64,000 nucleotides of DNA. Origin: PALSA-505 sp963699015. Lineage in GTDB: Bacteria; Actinomycetota; Actinomycetes; Streptosporangiales; Streptosporangiaceae. The translations under genes and the position numbers were made by a program. The stretch is from assembly GCA_963699015.1 (NCBI GenBank), contig CAVOSX010000001.1, forward strand, positions 1,302,001 through 1,366,000. The letters are read 5' to 3'. Below are positions 38,941-47,814 of the stretch, one piece after another (position 1 is the stretch's first letter; each line of letters opens with the position of its first letter). The notes beneath the pieces are model-generated. The model was not told the origin of the DNA and did not search any database. It was given only the letters and a program-made list of their open reading frames with translations.

Positions 38941-39980
38941 TGCACATAGAAGATCACCAGCCCGAGCCCGATGAACAGCCCGGAGATCAGCCAGAACCTG
39001 ATGACGATGGTGGTCTCTGCCCAGCCGAGCAGCTCGAAGTGGTGCTGCAGCGGCGCCATCCGGAACACCCGGCGGCCGGTGAGCTTGAACGACCCGACCT
39101 GGATGATGACCGACAGCGTGACGATCACGAACAGCCCGCCGAGTATGGCAAGCAGCAGCTGGGTGCGGGTGATGACCGCGAGGCCGGCCAGCACGCCGCC
39201 GAGCGCCAGCGAGCCGGTGTCACCCATGAAGATCTTGGCGGGCGGGGCGTTCCACCACAGGAACCCGATGCAGGCGCCGAGTACGGAGGCGGCCACGATC
39301 GCGCCGTCGAGCGGGTCGCGGACGGAGTAGCACTGCGGCGCGAGGAAGGTGGTGCAGTCGTTGCGGTCCTGCCAGATGCCGATGATCACGTACGCGGCCA
39401 GCACCAGCGCGGCGGCGCCGGTGGCAAGGCCGTCGAGGCCGTCGGTGAGGTTCACCCCGTTGGACATCGCAGCGATCATGAAGAGGACCCAGAGCCCGAA
39501 GAACACCGGGCCGATCGACGGGCCGAAGTCCCGCAGGAACGAGAAGTGGGCATCGGCGGGGGTCAGATCGTATCCGTCGCGGAAGCGCAGGACCAGCAGC
39601 GCGAACAGCGCGCCGATCACCGCCTGGCCGGCCAGCTTGGTCCCGCTGCGCAGGCCGAGGCTGCGCTGCTTGTAGATCTTGATGAAGTCGTCGATGAAGC
39701 CGACCGCGCCGAGGCCGGTCATGAGCAGCAGCACGAGCAGCCCGGACGCCGACGGCGGCTGGCTGGTGACGAAGTGGCCGATGAAGTACCCGATCAGCGC
39801 CGCGATGATGATGACCGTGCCGCCCATCGTCGGCGTGCCGCGCTTGGTGGCATGCCCGGCCGGGCCGTCCTCCCGGATTTCCTGCCCGTAGCCGCGGGCG
39901 GTGAAGATCCTGATCGCCAGCGGCGTGCCCAGCAGCGCCAGCAGCGTGGCGACGCCGGCCGCGACCAGGATCGTCCTCAC
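38922..39980 (-). CDS. mraY: Phospho-MurNAc-pentapeptide transferase
   Basis: MraY forms lipid I by moving phospho-MurNAc-pentapeptide to undecaprenyl phosphate. The 352-residue membrane protein has about ten helices. It has the DD motif in GAVGFIDDFIKIYKQRS, the catalytic Asp/Asn region NLTDGLDGLATG, and FMGDTGSLALGG. The GTG at 39980 (VRTILVAAGVATLL) overlaps the murF stop. An ATG 39 bases further upstream lies inside murF and is less likely. Confidence 0.96.
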   Translation of the reverse strand: MRTILVAAGVATLLALLGTPLAIRIFTARGYGQEIREDGPAGHATKRGTPTMGGTVIIIAALIGYFIGHFVTSQPPSASGLLVLLLMTGLGAVGFIDDFIKIYKQRSLGLRSGTKLAGQAVIGALFALLVLRFRDGYDLTPADAHFSFLRDFGPSIGPVFFGLWVLFMIAAMSNGVNLTDGLDGLATGAAALVLAAYVIIGIWQDRNDCTTFLAPQCYSVRDPLDGAIVAASVLGACIGFLWWNAPPAKIFMGDTGSLALGGVLAGLAVITRTQLLLAILGGLFVIVTLSVIIQVGSFKLTGRRVFRMAPLQHHFELLGWAETTIVIRFWLISGLFIGLGLVIFYVQWVSPG

Positions 39981-41377
39981 GCCGTCCCCTCCGCTGCGAG
40001 TGCGAACGCGACATCCCACAGGGCCACCGCGCGGGACGCCTTCACCAGCACCGTGTCACCGGGGCGGATCCGGCCGGCCAGCGCGGCGGCCGCGGCCGGG
40101 CCGTCGGGCACGTGCAGCAGCTCGCCCCGCCAGCCGCGCTCGGACCTGGCCCCGGCCAGCATCGGCGCGGCCTGCTCCCCCACGACGACGAGCCCGCTGA
40201 CGCCGGTCCGCGCCGCGAACGCGCCGACCTCCTGGTGCCAGGCCCGCGAGTTGCCGCCCAGCTCGGCCATCTGGCCGAGCACCGCGAACGCGCGGCCTCC
40301 GTTGGCCATCGAGGCCAGCGCGGTGAGCGCGGCCCGCACGGACTCCGGGTTCGCGTTGTAGGCGTCGTTGATCACCTGCACCCCGTCAGGCCGGCGTATC
40401 ACGTCCATCCGTCCCTTGCTGCGGGCCACCGCCGCGGACAGCGCGTCAGCCACGTCCGCGGGGGTCATGCCAAGCGCTCCGGCCAGCGCGGCGGCGGCCA
40501 GTGCATTGGACACGTTGTGCTCGCCGCGCAGGTTCAGCCGCACCGCCGCGCTGCCGGCGGCCGTGGCCAGCGTGAACGACGCCCGGCCCGCGGTGTCCAC
40601 CCGCACCCCGACGGCGCGCACGTCCGCCTGGCCGGCCCAGCCGAACGTGATCACCCTGGCCGCCGTTCGGGATGCCATTGCCCGTACTTCCGGATCATCG
40701 GCGTTGAGCACGGCCACGCCCCCGGGGGGCAGCGCCTCGACCAGCTCGCCTTTGGCCTGTGCCACCTCGGCCTGGTCGGCGAAGTAGCCGCCGACGTGGG
40801 CCCGGCCCACGTTCAGCACGGCGCCCAGCCGGGGCGGCGCGATGGCGCACAGCTGCGCGATGTGGCCGCGGCCGCGGGCGCCGAGCTCCAGCACCAGGTA
40901 CCGCGTCCGCTCGTCGGCGCGCAGCACCGTGAGCGGGTGCCCGAGCTCGTTATTGAACGAGCCGGCCGGCGCCACCGTGGGCCCCAGCCGCTCGGCCACC
41001 TGGGCCAGCAGGTCCTTGGTGGTGGTCTTGCCGGACGAGCCGGTGATCGCGGCGATCGTGAGCTGGGGCAGGCGGTCGACCACCGCGCGGGCCAGCGCCG
41101 CGAGCGCGGCCTGCACGTCGGGGACGACGAGCGCGGGCACGCCGGCCGGCCGGCTGGTCAGCGCGGCGACCGCCCCGGCCGACACCGCGGCCGCGGCGAA
41201 GTCGTGCCCGTCCGCCCGCTCTCCGGGCAGCGCGGCGAACAGCGCGCCCGGCCTGGCCTCGCGGGAGTCGATGACGACCGGGCCCGTCACCAGGGCGTGC
41301 GGGTCGGGAGCCTGGTCGAGCGTGGCCCCCGTGATGCCCGCGATCCGGGTCAGCGTCATCGGGATCACCCGGACCAC
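39977..41377 (-). CDS. murF: UDP-MurNAc-tripeptide--D-alanyl-D-alanine ligase
   Basis: MurF adds D-Ala-D-Ala to the precursor. The protein of 460-466 residues shows VIDSREARPGALFAAL, the ATP loop ITGSSGKTTTKDLLAQV, LVLELGARGRGHIAQL, LRGEHNVSNALAAAAL and NDAYNANPESVRAAL. The start may be 41377 or the ATG at 41359 (MTLTRIAG). The first overlaps the murE stop. All Mur-ligase motifs are intact. Confidence 0.96.
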   Translation of the reverse strand: MVRVIPMTLTRIAGITGATLDQAPDPHALVTGPVVIDSREARPGALFAALPGERADGHDFAAAAVSAGAVAALTSRPAGVPALVVPDVQAALAALARAVVDRLPQLTIAAITGSSGKTTTKDLLAQVAERLGPTVAPAGSFNNELGHPLTVLRADERTRYLVLELGARGRGHIAQLCAIAPPRLGAVLNVGRAHVGGYFADQAEVAQAKGELVEALPPGGVAVLNADDPEVRAMASRTAARVITFGWAGQADVRAVGVRVDTAGRASFTLATAAGSAAVRLNLRGEHNVSNALAAAALAGALGMTPADVADALSAAVARSKGRMDVIRRPDGVQVINDAYNANPESVRAALTALASMANGGRAFAVLGQMAELGGNSRAWHQEVGAFAARTGVSGLVVVGEQAAPMLAGARSERGWRGELLHVPDGPAAAAALAGRIRPGDTVLVKASRAVALWDVAFALAAEGTA

Positions 41378-42969
41378 CTGGCCCCGGCCCTGGCGGCCGC
41401 CGCCTCGGCCGCCACCACGCGGTCATCGAAGGGGATCACCGTCCCGCCGATGTCCTGGCCGCGCTCGTGTCCCTTGCCGGCCACCAGCACGACATCTCCC
41501 TTGCCCGCGCCGCCCACCGCCAGGCTGATCGCGGCCGCCCGGTCCGGCTCGACGATCACGTGCGCGCGATCGCGGCGGTCGGTGGCGGCCGCTCCCTCCA
41601 GCATCGCGGCCAGGATGGCGAGCGGATCCTCTGAGCGCGGGTTGTCACTGGTCAGGACGGCCACATCGGCCAGGCTGGCCGCCGCCGCGCCCATCAGCGG
41701 CCGCTTGGCCCGGTCGCGGTCGCCGCCGCATCCCAGCACGATCGTGAGCTTGCCCTGGGTGACCGGGCGCAGCGCCCGCAGCGCGGCCTCCACCGCGCCT
41801 GGCTTGTGCGAGTAGTCCACCAGGATCGTGAAGTCCTGGCCGTCGCCCGGGTCCACCCGTTCCAGCCGGCCGGGCACGCCCCGGCAGGCGGCCACGCCCG
41901 CCACCGCGTACTGCAGTCCGACGCCCGCCTCTACCAGCGCCACCACCGCGCCGAGCGCGTTCGCGACGTTGAACGGTCCGACCAGCGGGATCGTCGCTCC
42001 GGCCTCGATCCCGCCGGGACCGATCACCCGGAACGTGCTGCCGTCGGGCCCGCACCGGACACCGGCAGCGCGCCAGTCCGCATCCTGGCGGCCCGCGGCA
42101 GAGAAGGTGGTGACCGGTATCCGCGCCCGGGCGGCCAGCTGCCGGCCCCTGGCGTCGTCGATGTTGACCACGCCCGCTCCGCTGTAGTGCGGGGTGAACA
42201 GGGCGGCCTTGGCCGCGAAGTAGTCATCCAGGCCGGCGTGGAAATCGAGGTGATCCTGGGACAGGTTGGTGAAGATCGCTACGTCGAAGGCCGCGCCCTC
42301 GACCCGGCTGAGCGCGAGCGCGTGGCTCGACACCTCCATCGCCGCGGCGGTGACGCGCTGCTCTACCATCACCGCGAACAGCGCCTGCAGATCGGCGGCC
42401 TCGGGCGTGGTGAGCCCGCTCGGCGCGGCGAGCGCACCGACCCTGGTCTCGATGCCGCCGATCAGGCCGGTCACGTGGCCGGACATCCGCAGCCCGGACT
42501 CGAGCAGGTAGCTGGTGGTGGTCTTGCCGCTGGTCCCGGTCACGCCGATCAGCAGCAGCCGTTCCGAGGGGCGGCCGTAGATCCAGGCCGCTACCTCGCC
42601 CAGCCTGGCCCGCACGTCACTGACCACGAACACCGGCAGCCCGCACGCCGTGGCCAGGTCCCGGCCGCCGGCGTCGGTCAGCACGGCAACGGCTCCGGCC
42701 CGGACTGCCTCCCGGCAGAACCGCGCCCCGTGCTGGCGCATCCCGGGCAGCGCGGCGTACAGGTCGCCGGGCCGCATCCGCCGCGAGTCGTGCGTCACCC
42801 CGGTCACCGCGGCAAGATCGCCGGGCCCGGTGAACGGATCGCGTTCGGTGGGACTGGTCATCTTGACATCGAGCAGGCTGGCCAGCTCGGTGAGCGGGCG
42901 CGGCGTTACGCGGGCCGGCCGGGAGGGCAGGCTCCCGTTACCGCTGCTTCCTGGCATGGCGGGTGGCAC
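41365..42969 (-). CDS. murE: UDP-MurNAc-L-Ala-D-Glu--2,6-diaminopimelate ligase
   Basis: MurE adds the third amino acid of the stem peptide. The 534-residue protein has GVTHDSRRMRPGDLYAAL, the ATP loop GVTGTSGKTTTSYLLE and FTNLSQDHLDFHAGLDDYF. It also has LTSDNPRSEDPLAIL, whose DNPR motif is typical for enzymes that use diaminopimelate rather than lysine. This suggests diaminopimelate-type peptidoglycan. It follows ftsI closely. Confidence 0.97.
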   Translation of the reverse strand: MPPAMPGSSGNGSLPSRPARVTPRPLTELASLLDVKMTSPTERDPFTGPGDLAAVTGVTHDSRRMRPGDLYAALPGMRQHGARFCREAVRAGAVAVLTDAGGRDLATACGLPVFVVSDVRARLGEVAAWIYGRPSERLLLIGVTGTSGKTTTSYLLESGLRMSGHVTGLIGGIETRVGALAAPSGLTTPEAADLQALFAVMVEQRVTAAAMEVSSHALALSRVEGAAFDVAIFTNLSQDHLDFHAGLDDYFAAKAALFTPHYSGAGVVNIDDARGRQLAARARIPVTTFSAAGRQDADWRAAGVRCGPDGSTFRVIGPGGIEAGATIPLVGPFNVANALGAVVALVEAGVGLQYAVAGVAACRGVPGRLERVDPGDGQDFTILVDYSHKPGAVEAALRALRPVTQGKLTIVLGCGGDRDRAKRPLMGAAAASLADVAVLTSDNPRSEDPLAILAAMLEGAAATDRRDRAHVIVEPDRAAAISLAVGGAGKGDVVLVAGKGHERGQDIGGTVIPFDDRVVAAEAAAARAGARWSG

Positions 42970-42988
42970 GCGCAGAGGTTACCTCCGA

Positions 42989-45232
42989 TCACGGCGCCGT
43001 GAGCCTGACGTGGGGAGGCTTGGCGTAATTCGGGGGAATTTTCAGCGTCTGCAGGGCGGTCCTGATCACGTGGTAGAAGACCGGGCCTGCCACCTCGTCG
43101 CCGAAGTACGCCGAGGACTTGGGGTCCTGGACGTTGATGGCCACCACGAGCTTCGGGTTGTTCGCCGGGGCGATGCCGATGTAACTGGAACCGTAGTTGC
43201 ACAGGCAGTGTTTGGCCGGGTCCCACTCCTGCGCGGTGCCGGTCTTCGCGGCGATCGGGTAACCGGCGATCTCGCCCCACGGCACTCCCCCCTCCGCGTC
43301 CCACTTGGGCACCTGCTGCAGCACGCCGACGAGCTCGCGGGCGGTTTTCGCCTGGATCACGCGGCGCTTCGGCGGGGCGGCGGATGGCCTGAACGTGCCG
43401 CCCGCAGAGGTGGTGCCGGCCACGATGGACGGCTGCACCCTGACTCCGCCGTTGGCGATGGTGGCATAGACGCTGGCCATCTGCACGGCGTTCGCCGCGA
43501 CTCCCTGGCCGAACGCGAGCGTGTAACGGGTGTCCCCCGACCATCGGGACGGCGCGGGCAGGATCCCGTTCGAGGATCCGGGCAGGGCCAGCCCGGTCGG
43601 CTGTCCGAGACCGAACGCGCGCAGGTAGTCGTACTGCACTTGCGGCGGGACGTGCTTGACGACCTGGACCATGCCCACGTTGCTCGATTCGGCCAGGATG
43701 CCTGCCACCGTGAGGCGCTCGGTGGGGTGCGCCTCGGCGTCGTGGAAGGGGAACCCGTGCACGGTGATCTGGTAGGGCACCGTGTACGGGCTCTTCAGGG
43801 TCTGCCCGCCGCGCTCCAGCGCCGCGGCGACCGTGATCGTCTTGCCGGTGCTGCCCGGCTGGAACACGCTGGCCACCGTGGAGTCGGCGGTCGCGGCCAC
43901 GCTGGCCGGGTGGGCCGGGTTGAACGTCGGGTACTGCGCGAGCGCGAAGATCTGCCCGGAGTGCGGCTGCATGACCACCGCGGTGCAGTAGGCGGCGCGG
44001 GTGAGCACGACCCGCTGCCTGCAGGCCTGCTCGGCCGAGTACTGGATCGCGGGCAGGATCGTGAGCCTGAGGCTGCGCCCAGGCTCGGTCGGCTTGAGCG
44101 TGTCCGTGCCGAGCGGTATCGGCTGCCCGCTCGAGGTCATCTGCATCGCCTCGGCGCCGGCCCGCCCGGCGAGCAGGGAGTTGTACTGCTCCTCGATGCC
44201 GGACTCGCCCACCATGTTGCCCGCCTGGCCGGCGTCGGTGAAGCCGATCAGGCTGGCCGCGAGATCCCCGTTGGGGTACTCGGTGCTGTAGGCCTGCTTG
44301 ATCCCGATGCCGGGCAGGTGGCCGAGATTGCTTGCTGGCAGGCTCAGCGCGGAGATCTGGTTTCCTGTCTGCGCGGGCACCGACTGCTTGAGCAGCTGGT
44401 ACTGGGGCGAACCGGGATTTTGAATGAGCCGCAGTATGGCCGCCTGCGTCATGCCGAGCGGGCCGGCCAGCGCCGTGGCGACCTGCGGCTCCTGCTCCGG
44501 GGTCATCAGCGCGGGGTCGGCGAACACCTGATCGGTCTGCACGGTCTCGGCCAGCGGGGTGCCGTCCGCAGCCGTGATGTTGCCGCGCACCGCGGGAATC
44601 TGGACGGTCTGCACCCGTTGCTGGTCGGCGAGGTTGTGGTACCTGGTTCCCTCCAGGCCCTGCAGTTGCACGAGCCGGCCGGCGAACAGTGAGAGGGCGA
44701 ACGCGACGCACACCAGGCCGACACGCAGCCGGCGGCCCGGGTCGCCGCGCGTGAGCGAGGCCCGGCGCTTCGGCCTTGGCGGCTTTGGCGGCTTTGGCGG
44801 CCGTGACGGCCGTGGCGGCCGCCGCCGGAGCGGGCCCGCTGCCCCGCGGCCCGACCGGGGGTTGACGGCACCGCCGCGGGTGGGTGACGGCCTGGGCGGC
44901 CGCTGGGATTGGTGTCCGGCCGGGCGCGGCCGGGCGCGGCCCGCGGCCAGGACCACCGCACGCCGGTCATCCCGGGATCGCGCGCCGTCCGGTTGGTCAC
45001 CGCGGGGGCGGGCCCGCGGCGGCCCGGCATCCGCGGACGGCCGGGCCTGCGGGCGCTCGCCGGAGCCGCGCGGCTCGCCGGGCCCCCGCAGCCCGTCCGA
45101 CCCGCCGGGCGCGCGCGGGCCGTTCGATCCGCCGGGCGCGCGCGGCCGGCGGCCCTGGGTGCTGCGACGGTCGGGACCGCCGCGCGCGCCGGGGGCGCTA
45201 CCGCGGCGGTCAGGGCCGGCCGGGCGGCGCAC
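42989..45232 (-). CDS. ftsI: Penicillin-binding protein 2 / FtsI septal transpeptidase
   Basis: FtsI crosslinks septal peptidoglycan. After a basic Pro/Arg/Gly-rich cytoplasmic region (residues 1-168) comes a membrane anchor near 170-188 and a PBP-dimer domain starting with IPAVRGNITAADGTPLA. The transpeptidase domain has the active-site STGK in FQPGSTGKTITVAAAL, SSN in LAESSNVGM, and KTG in AAKTGTAQEW. No PASTA domains are present. A GTG at 45282 overlaps the ftsL stop as GTGA, like most junctions here, but it is in another frame. Either the start is within the tail at 45232 or a small error sits in the low-complexity N-terminus. Confidence 0.94.
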   Translation of the reverse strand: MRRPAGPDRRGSAPGARGGPDRRSTQGRRPRAPGGSNGPRAPGGSDGLRGPGEPRGSGERPQARPSADAGPPRARPRGDQPDGARSRDDRRAVVLAAGRARPRPAGHQSQRPPRPSPTRGGAVNPRSGRGAAGPLRRRPPRPSRPPKPPKPPRPKRRASLTRGDPGRRLRVGLVCVAFALSLFAGRLVQLQGLEGTRYHNLADQQRVQTVQIPAVRGNITAADGTPLAETVQTDQVFADPALMTPEQEPQVATALAGPLGMTQAAILRLIQNPGSPQYQLLKQSVPAQTGNQISALSLPASNLGHLPGIGIKQAYSTEYPNGDLAASLIGFTDAGQAGNMVGESGIEEQYNSLLAGRAGAEAMQMTSSGQPIPLGTDTLKPTEPGRSLRLTILPAIQYSAEQACRQRVVLTRAAYCTAVVMQPHSGQIFALAQYPTFNPAHPASVAATADSTVASVFQPGSTGKTITVAAALERGGQTLKSPYTVPYQITVHGFPFHDAEAHPTERLTVAGILAESSNVGMVQVVKHVPPQVQYDYLRAFGLGQPTGLALPGSSNGILPAPSRWSGDTRYTLAFGQGVAANAVQMASVYATIANGGVRVQPSIVAGTTSAGGTFRPSAAPPKRRVIQAKTARELVGVLQQVPKWDAEGGVPWGEIAGYPIAAKTGTAQEWDPAKHCLCNYGSSYIGIAPANNPKLVVAINVQDPKSSAYFGDEVAGPVFYHVIRTALQTLKIPPNYAKPPHVRLTAP

Positions 45233-45278
45233 GCCGCGTCGCGCCGGGGCCGGCCGGGGCCTTCTCCGCCGGCATCGC

Positions 45279-45824
45279 TCACGGCGTATACCCGGGGACA
45301 GGGATCACGCCGGGCACGTGGGCCGGCTGGCTGTAGATGCGGCCGGTTTTCAGGTTGACGAACCTGAGCCTGCCGGACTGCTGCATGCCTAGCTGCCGGG
45401 CGCGAGCGGCGATCGACGCCGGCGACTGCTGCTGCACGATCTGCTGCTGAAGTGCCTGTTCCTGCTGGGTCAGGTCGGCGTTCTTGTGCTGCATCGCGGT
45501 TATCTGGAAGGAGCCCTCGGCCAGGGTGGTGTTGATGAGCAGCAGGCAGACCAGCCCGCCGCCGAGCAGCCCGATGAGCAGCAAGACGAAGGGGGTACGG
45601 GACCTGGCCCGCGGCCCGGCCGCGGCCGCCCGCTGCGGTGCCGGGGCGGCGGCGGGCGCGCCGCGCCCGCCGCCCGGGACTGGCTGGTCACCGTGCTGCG
45701 GGCGGGGCAGCTCAGCGGCTCGTCCTGGTCGCGGGCGGCGCGGCTGACCCGGCCTGGAGCGCTGCCGCTGGCGCGGCTCGCCCGGCTGCGGTCCTGTCTT
45801 GTCGCCGATCAATCCGGTTGCCAT
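45279..45824 (-). CDS. ftsL: FtsL-like septum formation protein
   Basis: This is a bitopic membrane protein of 181 residues. The cytoplasmic part (1-78) is rich in Pro, Arg and Gln. A membrane segment follows (PFVLLLIGLLGGGLVCLLLI), then a short coiled coil (MQHKNADLTQQEQALQQQI) and ASIAARARQLGMQQSG, typical for FtsL/DivIC-type proteins. Its place between rsmH and ftsI supports FtsL. Confidence 0.9.
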   Translation of the reverse strand: MATGLIGDKTGPQPGEPRQRQRSRPGQPRRPRPGRAAELPRPQHGDQPVPGGGRGAPAAAPAPQRAAAAGPRARSRTPFVLLLIGLLGGGLVCLLLINTTLAEGSFQITAMQHKNADLTQQEQALQQQIVQQQSPASIAARARQLGMQQSGRLRFVNLKTGRIYSQPAHVPGVIPVPGYTP

Positions 45825-45846
45825 CTGTCACCCCTCGGTGTGTTAG

Positions 45847-46887
45847 CTACGCCGCCTGCGCGATCCGCTCCGCGGCCCGCAGCCGGGCCGATGCCGCCCG
45901 CGGATTCGCGGCTGTCTCCTCGGCCGACGGCCGCAGTGCGCCCCGGGTGAGCCGCCTGAACCGCGGCTGGCGCGATGGCAGCGACTGGGGCAGTTCGCGC
46001 GGGGTGGTGTCAGTGGTCTGCTCGGCGAACACGCGCTTGACGATCCGGTCCTCGAGCGAGTGGTAGGCGAGGACGACGATCCGGCCGCCCGGTGCCAGCG
46101 CCTCCATGGCGGCGGGCAGGGCCCGGCCGAGCGCCTCCAGCTCTCCGTTCACCTCGATGCGCAGGGCCTGGAACGTGCGCTTGGCGGGGTTGCCCCCGGT
46201 CCGCCTGGCGGGGGCGGGGATCGACGCGCGGATGATGTCGGCCAGGCGGCCCGTGCTTGTCAGCGGGGCCTGGCTGCGCTCCCGTACCAGCGCCCGGGCG
46301 ATCCGCCCCGCGAATCGCTCCTCGCCGAACTCGCGCAGCACTGCGGCCAGCCGTTCGGCCGGGTACGTGTTGACCACCTGCGCCGCGGTCAGCTCGCGGG
46401 TGCTGTCCATCCGCATATCCAGCGGCGCGTCGTAGGAGTAGGCGAAGCCGCGCAGCCGGTCATCGAGCTGCGGCGAGGACACGCCCAGGTCGAACAGGAC
46501 GCCCTGGACCTGCGTCAGCTCAAGGCCAGTCAGTATCCCTGGCAGTTCGTCGTAGCGGGCGTGCACGAGCGTGACCCGGGCGCCGTACCGGCTCAGCAGC
46601 CGGCGAGACTCCTCGATCGCGTCCGGGTCCATGTCCACGCCGATCAGCGCGAGCCCCGGATGGGCGTCCAGCAGTGCCTGCGCGTGCCCCGCCCGGCCGA
46701 GCGTCGCGTCCACCAGGACAGCGCCGTCGGCTTCGAGTGCGGGCGCGAGCAGGTCGGCGACCTGCTGCGCCATGACCGGGACGTGCGCGGCCGATGCCAC
46801 TGCCGCAGACCCCCTCCCGTGTCGGCCGTCTTCGCTGCTGCCGGGGTGCCCGGCCAGGTCTCCGTCCGCGCGAGCGCCGGTTGCCAC
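45847..46887 (-). CDS. rsmH: 16S rRNA (cytosine-1402-N4) methyltransferase
   Basis: RsmH (MraW) methylates C1402 of 16S rRNA with S-adenosylmethionine. The protein of up to 346 residues has HVPVMAQQVADLLAP, the SAM loop LVDATLGRAGHAQALL, FDLGVSSPQLDD, NPAKRTFQALRIEVNGEL and VLAYHSLEDRIVKR. The first about 30 residues are not conserved, so a later start such as the GTG before ASAAHVPVM is possible. Confidence 0.96.
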   Translation of the reverse strand: MATGARADGDLAGHPGSSEDGRHGRGSAAVASAAHVPVMAQQVADLLAPALEADGAVLVDATLGRAGHAQALLDAHPGLALIGVDMDPDAIEESRRLLSRYGARVTLVHARYDELPGILTGLELTQVQGVLFDLGVSSPQLDDRLRGFAYSYDAPLDMRMDSTRELTAAQVVNTYPAERLAAVLREFGEERFAGRIARALVRERSQAPLTSTGRLADIIRASIPAPARRTGGNPAKRTFQALRIEVNGELEALGRALPAAMEALAPGGRIVVLAYHSLEDRIVKRVFAEQTTDTTPRELPQSLPSRQPRFRRLTRGALRPSAEETAANPRAASARLRAAERIAQAA

Positions 46888-46966
46888 CGCCGCCTGGCGC
46901 CGGGGAAGAGACGCCAGCCGGCCTGACCGCCCGGACGCGGGCGAAGACCTCGCCGAGCACGCGGGT

Positions 46967-47398
46967 TCACAGAACCCCCGGCAGCACCTCCTCCGAAGCA
47001 GCAGAGAACGAATCCTCCTGCTGGTCCAGGTAGCCCTGCCAGGCTCCGGCGTCCCAGATCTCCAGCCGGGTGTTCGCCCCCACCACCGCGCAGTCGCGCT
47101 GCAGCCCCGCGTACTGGCGCAGCGCAGGCGGGATGGTGATCCGCCCCTGCTTGTCAGGCAGTTCGTCGGACGCGCTGGCGAAGAAGACCCGGCTGTAGTC
47201 CCGGACGGCCTTGCCCGTCACCGGGGCCGTGCGCAGCACCTCGGTGATCCGGGTGAACTCTGCCTGCGGAAAGACGTAGAGGCATCGCTCCTGGCCTTTC
47301 GTGATCACCAGTCCTCCGGCGAGCTCGTCCCGGTACTTGGCAGGAAGGAAAAGCCGCCCCTTGTCGTCCAGGCGGGGAGTGTGAGTGCCAAGGAACAC
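46967..47398 (-). CDS. mraZ: Transcriptional regulator MraZ
   Basis: MraZ is an AbrB-like DNA-binding protein that regulates the division and cell wall cluster it heads. The 143-residue protein contains two swapped-hairpin repeats. The first is PRLDDKGRLFLPAKYRDEL and the second is DKQGRITIPPALRQYAGL, preceded by DYSRVFFASASDE. I chose the GTG at 47398 (VFLGTHTPRL) because GGAGGGGG stands 9 bases upstream and family members start this way. Its likely operator lies just upstream at 47442-47476. Confidence 0.95.
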   Translation of the reverse strand: MFLGTHTPRLDDKGRLFLPAKYRDELAGGLVITKGQERCLYVFPQAEFTRITEVLRTAPVTGKAVRDYSRVFFASASDELPDKQGRITIPPALRQYAGLQRDCAVVGANTRLEIWDAGAWQGYLDQQEDSFSAASEEVLPGVL

Positions 47399-47441
47399 CG
47401 GCTCACACCCCCTCCGCGGTCGACCACTGCCGGGAGACTTA

Positions 47442-47483
47442 CCCCACGGCCCACCACTGTACTCCACATTTCCCCACGGTCAA
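47442..47483 (-). promoter_or_regulatory. mraZ promoter with four 10-bp-spaced TGGNG boxes (MraZ operator)
   Basis: On the minus strand four pentamers TGGGG, TGGAG, TGGTG and TGGGG begin at 47476, 47466, 47456 and 47446, exactly 10 bases apart. MraZ is known to bind direct TGGGN-type repeats separated by 5 bases. A promoter TTGACC (47483-47478), 16 bases, TACAGT (47461-47456) overlaps the boxes, so binding should block it. This fits autorepression. The remaining gap to the divergent moxR start (47484-47814) shows no further gene. Confidence 0.8.
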
Positions 47484-47814
47484 TGGTCTGCGCTCCTGTC
47501 TCGCGCGGGCGGAGAGCCAGATGTCCCAGCTAGATGGCCGGTGGAGCAAGGTGGGGGATGGACTGCCGGATGGCCCGGGGACGGCCGGGAACACGCCGGG
47601 ATTGGTCCGCAATCGAACGGGTAGCGGCGGCAAATCGTTCAGCTATCGAACAGGAACAGCACAGAACCTTTACGGCTCGGCGTCGAACACGGTCCACCCT
47701 CGCGCACAAAGCACCACAAGACGTACTGTCAGAGGACGAGTGCTCACGCGGACGGTTCGTTCCGTGCCGAAGTTTGTGCTGGGTAGCCTGTGCCCGAGGA
47801 CGCGAGGAGGCCAA

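Noticed and set aside
44780..44830. GGC-rich short repeats in the ftsI N-terminus
   Set aside because: They only encode a PPKPPKPP-type low-complexity stretch, common in the cytoplasmic tails of these proteins.
47521..47814. Upstream extension of the moxR gene
   Set aside because: The residues show no conservation, and GAGGAGG precedes the GTG at 47815, where the family normally begins.
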